The notes beneath the pieces were generated by a model, which made no database searches, was not told where the DNA came from, and saw only the letters and a list, made by a program, of their open reading frames with translations. A DNA stretch of 64,000 nt from Halichoerus grypus (taxonomy: Eukaryota; Chordata; Mammalia; Carnivora; Phocidae): assembly GCF_964656455.1 (NCBI RefSeq), contig NC_135713.1, positions 189,218,187-189,282,186 on the forward strand. The letters run 5' to 3'. The translations under genes were made by a program, and so were the position numbers. Below, piece by piece: positions 24,801-34,304 of the stretch (position 1 is the stretch's first letter; the number at the start of each line of letters is the position of its first letter).

Positions 24801-25785
24801 TCCCATTTTGGAAAAAGTTTCTTTTAGAAAGGAATGAGGATTCTATACAATATATATCAGAGCAAAATTTAAAATTGAAGGCATTGAGTGTCGATTGTCA
24901 TAGGCATTATTTACACACTCAGTAATTTATCCTCAAGTAAGCCTGCAACTCCTGAAAAAAGTGTTTAAATATTTTAATGCCTTTGATTGCTCAGTCTACC
25001 CTAACAATACTTTTCTTCTTAGAGAAACAAATTTCGCATATATACCTTCCTCTATATTAAATCAATCAGCCAAAGATCAATACTCTTGTCAACCACCATC
25101 ATCTCAGAACGATGGCTCCAAGTTTCTAACAGTTGGTGAAGAAATGAAAAATATTCAAAAATCAATGAGCCAATCACAAATTTCTCATCAGTCATCTCTT
25201 CTAGAGAGAAGCAAAACAGAAGTTCTAGATAAGCACATACAACAAAATATCAATGCAAATATTCTGAAATCATCTCGCTGAAATATTGTGCTTTTCCCTT
25301 CAAATCTCAGTCTCACTATTGCACATACCTCCTGCAGATGAGGGCTCAATCCATAAATTCTGCCCTTTTCAAAACCAGCCATTCAGGAGAAAATCAAAAG
25401 GAATATCAAAGTATATGTGCAAATAAACTGTTGCTTAAAGCATGTTCAAAACAGTAAGTCCCTAAGACAAAGGAGTTTTAACTTGTTGGCGGAAAAACAG
25501 CCAAGTGACTATCCCTGGGTTTTCCACTTGTCATTAATAAGATCTCATTTAGCTAGCACATCCACACAAACCAAAGACATAAAAAGACTACAAACCAACA
25601 AAAGTAACCACATAGTAAATCGAGTTTCCCATTCTTCAGTTTTTTTAACTCTATTTCCTTTATATGGGGCAATAATCAGTTTAGGTAGAAAATAAGTTAT
25701 CGACATACTTTTTCAAGTAACAGTCTGGGTATCCTCAGCCTCACGAAACAGGTACAACTGTTTGAAGCTGCACCTATCAGAGAAC
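21880..25785 (-). other. KLHL11: Probable long 3'UTR of KLHL11
   Basis: About 3.9 kb of AT-rich, single-copy-looking sequence between the KLHL11 stop (25786-25788) and a strong minus-strand AATAAA at 21900-21905. No SINE, L1 or MIR was recognised, in contrast to the introns around it. Its extent is inferred from the signal; nearer AATAAA/ATTAAA hexamers may also be used. Confidence 0.65.
21900..21905 (-). terminator. KLHL11: Candidate distal KLHL11 polyadenylation signal
   Basis: AATAAA in the KLHL11 sense (TTTTAAATAAACATATTTC). About 20-40 nt later comes a GT-rich stretch (GCTGGTTTGTACTGTGTG), the usual layout of a cleavage site. This places cleavage near 21.88 kb. Confidence 0.65.
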
Positions 25786-28700
25786 CTAGCATTCAATCTG
25801 AGAGCTCGGCACTCGTCGCATGTTTAGGGCGTGCCGATGTATTTCTTGCATCTGTCTGATCCGGTCCTTCTGCCACATTAAGTTTTGAGGCATAGGATAT
25901 CTCTGGGTGCCATGCAAGTACCGGTATGGGATTCTCACATGGCAAGCAGTGGCTCTACAACGCGGCTGTGGCATGGGGGGAAGAAGCATCCACCGCTTTC
26001 TTTCAGCACAATACCGGTAGGCTTCTTTCCGATACTGTTTGTCAATATCGTCACTGTTTTTCCAGCCTCCAATAATGAAAACATCATCTTTGTAATAGCA
26101 GATGGCTGCTCCTTCGATGCTTAGGACTTCTGGAGGTAAACTTTCAAGGATCTCGTCGGAAACTTGGCTGGCAATTTTTCTTACTGCCTCTTCATTTTCT
26201 AAAGAATAACTCTTAGGACAGCATGATGCTGTCTGATAAAAGTTTGAATTGACCACAGACATTTGGAAAAAGCAGTAATTGTCAATAAGTGGCAAAGATT
26301 CCACATCTTGCCACTGTCGAGTCTCCGTATCATAGCAAGTAATTACAGCCTTTAATCCGTCTTCCGTGTCCCGGTCCACAGGAGTGCGGGCAGCAATGTA
26401 CACAAACCGGTCTTCAATGGCTAGCGCTTTGACATCTCGAAGAATCTTTGGTGCCGATTCCAAGTTGTGCCATTTATCAAGCTCAGGATTATAAACAGTC
26501 ACATCTTTGAAGCCAGGACTAAAGTTGCCATGTCCTCCAATGCTGTAGAGCTTCCCTTTGACTTCTGTTAACCCAAAAGAATGCTTCCTTGTCATCAGAC
26601 TACAAACATGTTCCCACGTATTCAAATTTGGGTTGTATCTTTCCACAGTTTTAGCAAACCCTGGTTCCATTGATCCAGCAACATACACATAGGACTCTGT
26701 TACTGCAACAGCATGTCCATCAAGGTGATTATGAATATGGGGCAGGTTTACCCATCTGTCCTCATCGACAAAATATCCCACACATTCACTTAAATAATCC
26801 CCTCCTTCTGACACGCCTCCAATAACCATGATCACGTCCATGTTTTGCCCATAGCGAGGTAATAAGGAGACATGAGAGGCGGGATGCTGGAAGGTGCCAG
26901 ACTGTATGTTTTCAGCCCTCAGAGCATGCCTCTCTACTGCATCGGCCACTAACTTGACGCAAACTTCATTATTGGCCACCAGCCTCTCTGGTTTGACATG
27001 CCGAGTAAGGTAAGTAGGTTTCATCTGGGACAATCTGAGCAATTTAAAAAGTTCTTCAAAGTATCTTTCTCTCTCTTCAGCATTTCTCTGAACCCACTTC
27101 AAAACTGTTTCAAAGAGAACCTCTTCGGAATCCACCGTAATTTCCAAGTCCGACAACCAGTCTCGAATGAGATGGAAAGGTAAGGTATAAAATTCTTCAT
27201 CCTGAATTACTTTGTGGAAATTTCTCCGTATCATATCGGCAGCTTTCAGAGCAAGTTGGCTCAAGGTATACATGTGAGCTAAGCTATGAATGGCCACACA
27301 ATTAGAGAGATGAAGTTTTTTCTTGAGAAATTCTCCACAAAATTCTTTTAAACGAATTAAAAGGAACCTAAAATCAAGAAAAAGAAATTTTCAAATGTGC
27401 ATATTTTTTGTGGTTGCATTTTAAGAACATCTGACTTATACAAATTAAAATAGTAAGCTTCATCTCACTTTATGCCTAACATCTGAAAAAAGGAAAATCC
27501 CCCCAAATTAAAAAGGATTATGCTGAAAAGTATATTTAAAAGCATAAAGTCACCTTTATATAGGATATATTTTAAATTATTTGTATTATATAGTTTATAT
27601 ATAGTTATCCATGATACATACAACACACACACAATGGAGAGCTCTTCATAATGTAAGGTTTCCTGAAATATATCCTTTAATAAAGTACAAGAGTCAAAGA
27701 CAAATACATATGATCTCACTCATATGTGGAATTTAATAAACAAAACAAACATGCAAAGGAAAAAAAGAGAGACAAACCAAGAAACAGACTATTACCTATA
27801 GAGAACTGATGGCTACCAAAGGGGAGGGGGAGGTTGAAATGGGTGATGGGGATTGGGGAGTGCACTTATCATGGTGAGCACTGGGTAATGTACAGAATTG
27901 TTGAATTACTTTGTAGTACACTTGAAACTAATATAACACTGTATGTTAACTATACTGGAATTAAAATAAAAAACTTAAAATAAAAAGTAAAATACAATAG
28001 TCCCACACTTTATTTTTATTGGCAAAGGCAAATCCCAATCCCAATTTGTCTATGCCATTCCTGTCCTAATCCTCTGTCAACCACCAGCCTTTTCTTCAAT
28101 GAGGCAGGATCTCAGGGAAGAGACTTTATTAAGCCTTGACTAGATGCTACAAGAACTGTGGCTCCTGGGAGGCTATGTCTGCTCAAATATCAGAAGGAAC
28201 AGCAGTGGAAGCCTCGTGTCAGAGGTTTTAATCGCCTCTTCACCAGTTTTCTCCTTGGGCGGCAGATGATGGGGGCAGGAGATGGTGCTGGGCGGGTGCA
28301 GCCTGAGTTGGGTTCTCATTAAAGCAGGGGTGGCAAGGCAAACTCAAACAACAATAACAAACATATGAAAGTGGTTTGGCATGTAGCTGACCAGAAGTTG
28401 TCTGCCCACCTAAACTCACTGACTCATATTCCCTTGGATAGGGTGTTTGGAAACACTGCTCTATGAAAACAACAGCTCTCATACACTAGGCATTTGCCGT
28501 GTGCTGGGCAGTGTGCTGGACACTTCCTATTATTTCCTTATAAGTACCCTGGAAGGAAGGTATGATCAACAGACAGTATATGGGTGGTAGGGAGAGGGAC
28601 GCTGCCTCAGAGCTGATGGGTAAGATTAGATGTGATGGTTGCAAGGCACTTAGAACAGTGTCTAACACCAGGCAGCTGCTAAAGCAGCTGACAGATGGAG

Positions 28701-31700
28701 AGAAGTTAAAAGTTTTAAGTAAATTGCCTGGGGTGTTCTCTCATCACCTCCGATTCCCCTATAAAGCAGGGGCAAATTTGAAAAATAAGCCCCACGACAG
28801 ACACAAACATAGCTTGAGTGATTGCAATGACCCTTCTCTACCCATTTTCATTCTACAAACATCCCTCTCTCAGATCTGTACCTGCCCCCATCCTTTCTCA
28901 CCCTCTAATGAATGACCCAACCTTGGGCTTTGAGAAAACAGAAATCAGGCAGAAACTCCATCTCCCCATCGCCCAATCTGCTTGCAGCTCTATCCTATAC
29001 TCTGCCTTCCCTGTCCAACTTTTCCATTTTAAATATGGATTCTATCCCCTTCTTGGTTTTAAGGACTTTGCTCCTGCAATTATTCCCCTACTTTTGTAAC
29101 ATCAATTTCCTCCTCCACTGATTTTTTTTTTTTCAAGCACACAAACAAGCTCATCTCCCATCTTAGAGGGGGGGAAAAGACCTCCCCTGACTCTTCCCAA
29201 ACATTTCCATGTGTATCATTATTCTGACCCTCTTTATAGGAAAAATTTAAATGGCTCTTGTTAATGCCATCAAGGACCTCTATTACTGCCAAATCCAACA
29301 ATCTATTACGGTTGACGGAGTTGACGTGATTAGGCTACTCCCTCCTCTACACCCTGTGAGACCCATCTCCTCTGCTGGTTCCTTAACATTTTGGAACCCC
29401 AGGGCTCAATCCTGCCCCTTCTCTGTCTATACTCTCTTCCTAAGTAATTTCATCCAGTCCCATGGCTTTAATTACCATCTATATGCCATATTCCTCCCAA
29501 TCTCTAGCTCCCAATGTTCTTATATCCAACTGCCTCCTCAGACATTCCCTGGACCAAAACCAAACTCCTGATCTTCCTCCCAAACTTGCTTTCCTACATT
29601 CTTCCACATCTTAATAAATAAATAACCCTATCTTTCCAATTGCTCGGATCAAAAAACTAGCAGTCTTTTCCCTTATACTCTACATCAAACCCACCAGCAA
29701 ATTCGTCTCCTCTACCTTCAAAACATATCTAGAATTGAAGCGCTAATCACCTTTACTTTTCTTCGATCCAAGCCTCTACCACCATTCCAACCTCCTAATC
29801 TCTCTGCTCTGCCCAGAAGCCCCATCCTGTTTTCAACACAGCAGATTCTTCAAATCAGACTGCATTGTTCCTCTGCTCCTAAAGCAAAATTCTTCAAATC
29901 AGATTGCATCATTCCTTTGCCCCCAAAACCTTCCCATCTCATACTCATTCAGAGTAAGAGCTCCTTCCACAGGCTGCAAGGCCTTTGGAATCCAAGCTCC
30001 ATGGAAACTAGATCCATCCCCATCACCACCCTGAGGGGCCTCTCCCACCCTCTCCACCTGCATCCATTTGATCCAGCCACACTGGCATCCTGCTATTCTC
30101 TAACATCCAGATAAGCTCCACCTCACGGCCTTTCCACCTGTGTTCCCTACCTGAAATACTCTTTACCTCATCTCCTTAGGTTCTTTGCAAAATGTCTTCT
30201 TCATTAGGTATTCTCTATGTACCCAATTAAAAGACACAGTTCCTCTCCACCAGCACTTCCTATATGTCCTTACCATGCTGTATTTTTCATCAAAGCTATA
30301 ACAATCATCTGACATGCTACCTATTTTACTTATTTATTATCCATCTACCAAGGTAAGTGCAACAAGGAAAGGGACTTTTATCTGTTTTGTTCACCACTGA
30401 ATTCCCAGCACCTGAGAACCCGGTGTCTGATCTGATGCATCACAGGCACTCAATAGGTATTTGTTAAAATAATGTACCTGTAACACAATACTGCCAAAAC
30501 AGACTCCTCCACATCTCTAAAAATGGCATTCGCCTGCCTCCTAACCATTCTCTGAAGCATCCATTCCTACCCCTTACAGTCCATTTCTCACAGTAGCAGA
30601 ATCGGCTTTTAAAATATTTAAATCAGGAGATTTCTTCACCCAGCTTGCCATCGCACAGTAAAAAAAAAATCAAACTCCTTATTTCAATGCATTTCACACA
30701 CCCTTCACCTACGAGATCCAGCTCCACTGGATATTTCTTTTAGTTCTTTAAGCCAAACTGGGTCCTGCCAGAAGGCCTTTGCGCTATCTGCCTGGAATGT
30801 TCATTGCCCATCTTTGCACGGTAGGTCTTTCTTGCCGTTTGGAGGTCGGTTTAAACGTCACCTCCTCAGAAAGGTCTTTCCTCTACCCAATCACTATCCT
30901 TTCATCCTTTTTAAATGTCAACACAGCATTGATTACACGCAGACTTTCTTTTTCATTGCCTTTGTCCCTCCACCTGGAATCTGAGCTCCCTAAGAGCAGG
31001 GCGCCCTCGTCAGACTGGTCGGCTGCATCCTCAGTACCCGGAGCAGTGGTGCCCCACAGCACACAGCAGGCGCTCAATAAGTATCAAACAAATGCACTTC
31101 CTCGGGGTCGCACCGCCTCCCTGCCTCCCCGCCTCCCCCTCCCTGGATGAGGCCCTCGGTGGGCGAGCATCCCCACAGCCCCGCGCGCGGCCCTCCGCAT
31201 CCCGCCTACCTGTCGGCCAACTCCAGCACCTCGTGCACGCTGCCCGTGCTGACGCGGATGCGCCCGGTGTACATGTATTCGATAACGGCTTCCACCGTGT
31301 CGGGCTCGGGCCCGGGCTCGGAGCTCCACTTGCGCATCTCCACTCGGCCCGAGCGAGACTCCGAGAACTGGCCCGAGAGTAGGGGCGTGAAGTACTCGGT
31401 GGCGGCGGCCAGCACCGAGCGGTGGGCCCGGAACTCGCGGCCTCCCGCGCCGCCGAAGCACAAGGTAATGTCGCAGAAGAGGCCCTGGCGCCGCTGCTCG
31501 TTCTGCCTCCAAGACAGCTCCGAGCAGTGAGAGCTGCACTCGAAATCCTCGGCCTCCGGGCCCGGATCGCCCCCGCTCGCCTCCATTGCAGATATGCCGG
31601 GCCCAGACCCGAAGTCCACCGTGCCGCTGCCTCGGACTTCGGCGGCCAGCCCTGCCGAGCCGGCGGCGGCCGTCTCCATGCTCTCCATCTCTAGCACCTG

Positions 31701-31754
31701 AAGAGATGCGGCCGCGGCTGCCGCTGCCGCCGCAGCCACCGCCGCCGCCGCCAT
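25786..31754 (-). CDS. KLHL11: KLHL11, kelch-like CUL3 adaptor
   Basis: BTB-BACK-kelch substrate adaptor for CUL3 ligase; in people it is the target antigen of a testicular-cancer-associated paraneoplastic encephalitis (known). Two coding exons, 31210-31754 and 25786-27367, give 708 aa, as in human. Exon 1 encodes an alanine-rich start (A4-V-A10), an acidic low-complexity stretch and most of the BTB domain ([28 protein letters not shown]). The 526-aa exon 2 encodes BACK ([30 protein letters not shown]) and kelch blades including [26 protein letters not shown] and [10 protein letters not shown]. The intron falls in phase 2 in [17 protein letters not shown] context AAGATGG is good. The frame stays open for 67 codons upstream to another ATG at 31955. 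Ends tail-to-tail with KLHL10. Confidence 0.97.
27708..27985 (+). mobile_element. L1 3' end fragment
   Basis: CATATGATCTCACTCATATG, GGTGAGCACTGGGTAATGTA and an A-rich tail with AATTAAAATAAAA match an L1 3' end in plus orientation, more diverged than the copy at 8.9-9.7 kb. It lies in KLHL11 intron 1. Confidence 0.8.
29800..30475. repeat. L2-like relic
   Basis: CAGATTGCATCATTCCTTTG, AGCTCCTTCCACAGGCTGCA and the ending TTCACCACTGAATTCCCAGC with ACTCAATAGGTATTTGTTAA fit the L2 3' part. Confidence 0.5.
30620..31090. repeat. Second L2-like relic
   Basis: GGCCTTTGCGCTATCTGCCT, GTCACCTCCTCAGAAAGGTC and GGCGCTCAATAAGTATCAAA match the L2 3' end. Stops about 120 bp short of the KLHL11 exon 1 donor. 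Confidence 0.55.
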
Positions 31755-31900
31755 CTTGACGCCGCCGCGCCCGACCTCCGCAGTCTCGGAACGATCCAGC
31801 CGTTCTGGTGCGACACAGAGGGATTCTGGGAATAAATAGTGGGCGCGGGGCGGAGCCGGGCGCCGCTGGTGTGCGCACGCGCGCACGCGCCCACCCGGAG
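31090..31900. promoter_or_regulatory. KLHL11: CpG island and promoter of KLHL11
   Basis: GC- and CpG-dense block covering KLHL11 exon 1 and about 150 bp upstream, including an alternating CG/CA stretch (CGCACGCGCGCACGCGCCC) near 31875. At about 31821-31841 the + strand reads GGATTCTGGGAATAAATAGT. This resembles the ZNF143/THAP11 promoter motif (ATTCTGGGAATTGTAGT) and also has a TATA-like AT patch, about 65-85 bp upstream of the ATG. Confidence 0.65.
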
Positions 31901-32129
31901 CCGTCCTACCTTGGAGAGGGCTCGAAGGTGCTGCTTCCCCAGACATCCCACCCAAGTCTCGGTGGGAGAGTGGCTTGTCTCCTTCCCCTTAGAGTAGCAT
32001 GCTCTTCGTGGTCATTTTGTGCAACAAAAGCCAACCTGGACCATCAAGCCATTGTTAGTGTCTCGGGTGGCAACAGTGGACTTTTACCTAAAATTTAAAA
32101 TGAATTTGGAGTAAACATTAAAAAAGAGA

Positions 32130-32290
32130 AAAGGTTTGAGACCGAGACCGAGCTAAGCAGATGAGGGTGAGCAGGTTACTTAGTATTTATCTTCTAAAAA
32201 TGGGATCGTGTCTATGTTGGGAGATCGCTGTGAGGATTAAACGAGATTCTTGTGTTTTACGTAGTGCTTGATCCGCAGTTATTGTTCCAT
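32130..32290 (+). repeat. MIR-like relic
   Basis: GCAGGTTACTTAGTATTTAT and GTGAGGATTAAACGAGATTC resemble the MIR 3' half. Confidence 0.5.
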
Positions 32291-32582
32291 ACATACTTGT
32301 TAAAAAGATCAATAGAAGCCACTTTGCGGGTTTAAGCAAGGGAGTGGCTTAGTTAGATTCGTGTTTTAAAATAGCACTGGTGGCTCTAGAAATAATGAAA
32401 AAGTGGCACTAGGTGTACTAGTTAGGCCAGATATGGATGGATCGGAGGGATAATGAAAGGATAAATCCATAGGAAGTGGCAACCAGAGAGAAGTGGAAGA
32501 AAGGATGACTCTCTTTGGGTAGAGCTTTGGTTCTTCACTGAGAAAGGGAGAGGTACAGATTTGGAGAAGATAGGGTTTTTGT

Positions 32583-32717
32583 TTTGTTTTTAAATTTTAT
32601 TTGTTCACCATTTTTTTTAGTTGATTTTTTAGTAATCTCTACAACCAAGATGGGGCTCAAACTCATAACCCTGAGATGGAGTTGTATGCTCCACTAACTG
32701 AACCAGCCAGGACCCCC
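32583..32717 (-). repeat. Old Can-SINE
   Basis: TAGTAATCTCTACAACCAAG, GGGGCTCAAACTCATAACCC and ACTGAACCAGCCAGGACCC: the same old subfamily as at 4.7 and 39.3 kb. First SINE after the SINE-free zone. Confidence 0.85.
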
Positions 32718-32884
32718 CTTAGGGGGTTTTCTTTGAAGCTAGTGTTTTGGTTAGTTCTTTCTGTGTGTGTGTATGAAGAGGCAGATGAACATTTAAAAAA
32801 ATGACATGTAGTAAAACCGTAAGTATATATACATTCAAAGGAATACAGAGGAAAGGATATGGAGGACATGAGACAGTAGTGTGT

Positions 32885-33772
32885 CTTCATTATTACTGGA
32901 TAGTTTATTGAAACCAAACTGATAATACAGAGAAGAGACTGAGGTGGCAGCTGCCAGAATCTTGGTGGATTACAGATGCAAACTGGCTGGAGACGAGTCC
33001 TTGAACCCACACTTCTGTAACAGACTGATAAATCAGTTGCATAAATACAGAGAACGAAAACACGAGACATTTCACAGCTTTTTGCTTTGCATTTCTGTTT
33101 TAAACATATGTATGTTACAACTTTACATTTTAAATTACCACGCCACGGATTTTGTGACAATGGCTAAGGATGCAATGGTCCCATCCCCCTGATATAAGCA
33201 GAGTTTGGTCTGCAACGCACAACATTTCAGTGAGATACCAAACAAACCCTTAACACATAACACATAAAAAGATCTTTAAAAATCAGATTAACACAATGCC
33301 TTCGGGTTATACAAGGAAGAACGGGAAAGTGGAAAAATAAGACATTAGGGATGCTTCTAATTGATAGTGTCTTGAGATCTTAAAAGTTTCATTCCCTTAC
33401 TCCAAGGGGAAAAAAAAAATTTTTTTTAACTAATGGAAAAAAGAAAGCAACATCGTAACACCCTACAATGCGGAAAAACACTATCCTTACAGTGCTTAGA
33501 TGCTTCCATATAATAAATACAGCGGGTAGCAGAGCAAATGTCACAATTTATTGGCTTGCTTTTTATTTCTATGCTTATAAAAAAAATACTAAGCTTCTTT
33601 GTGTGTACTGAACAGTGTTAGCCCGTGGCTGTCTTCGGTGCCTGGACACCAGTGGCTGTTTACATTCCAGGCCCATCCTAGAGCAAGCTCCCGTACCAGC
33701 TGTCTGCACGCTGTTTGTTTCCCAGGGGAGGGGTTCTTGTCTTCACTTTACTGCAACAGGGTTCCTGGCTCA
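32885..33772 (-). other. ACLY: ACLY 3'UTR
   Basis: Runs from the TAA at 33773-33775 to a sense AATAAA at 32904-32909 (GTTTCAATAAACTATCC), about 0.89 kb. Nearer AATAAA hexamers at 33562-33567 and 33547-33552 could give a short form of about 230 nt. No repeat was recognised inside. Confidence 0.7.
32904..32909 (-). terminator. ACLY: Candidate distal ACLY polyadenylation signal
   Basis: AATAAA in the ACLY sense with a GT-containing stretch shortly downstream (CACACTACTGTCTCATGTCC). Cleavage is expected near 32885. Confidence 0.65.
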
Positions 33773-34268
33773 TTACATGGTCATGTGTTCCGGAAGAACA
33801 TACGAAATATCATCCCACGGGTGACGATACAGCCCCTGCTTCAGCCTCTTCTGATCGAGATAGTGTCCTGAAATATGGAGCAAAGGCATCTTTTTATTAA
33901 GAGCTGGTGAGTCTGTTAAAAGTCTGGTGAGGGGGAGAGGATAAGGAGGAGAAATCTTTCTAATACAAAAAAAATGAGGAAGTAAATCCAGATCCACTGC
34001 ATAAGTGTATGGCAGCCTGGGTAAAAGGCAACTGTTAGATTTCATTCTGTTTTCCTGGGCTAGCAGTCAGTCATTTCCAAGAACAAAGGAACAAAGATAA
34101 AGGGGGACGTTAAAGTAAGAAAGGAAGAATTAGGAACAATGATGAAGATAACGTGACACGTAGAAACTTGCCACACAGGTAAGTGTTAGAGCTGAACCAT
34201 CGGGGGAAACCAAACTGAATTCTTTTTTTTTTTTTTTTTAAGATTTTATTTATTTGAGTGAGCGAGTG

Positions 34269-34304
<36 letters not shown>

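Larger units (their letters stand above)
27368..31209 (-). other. KLHL11: KLHL11 intron 1
   Basis: Single 3.8 kb intron, donor GTAGGC next to 31210 and acceptor TTTTAG next to 27367. It holds a 3'-terminal L1 piece at about 27.71-27.99 kb and two L2-like relics at about 29.8-30.5 and 30.6-31.09 kb. The rest is unassigned AT/CT-rich sequence. No further exon or RNA gene was seen. Confidence 0.7.
31901..32884. other. KLHL11/ACLY intergenic interval
   Basis: About 1 kb between the KLHL11 promoter and the likely ACLY poly(A) site. It holds a plus-strand MIR-like piece at about 32130-32290 and an old minus-strand SINE at about 32583-32717. No coding signal was seen. Confidence 0.6.

Noticed and set aside
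31084..31878. 264-codon open frame on the minus strand over KLHL11 exon 1, plus 96- and 127-codon frames on the plus strand
   Set aside because: It is frame-shifted relative to the KLHL11 exon; its arginine/glycine-rich translation is typical of stop-poor CpG-island sequence. No domain is seen.
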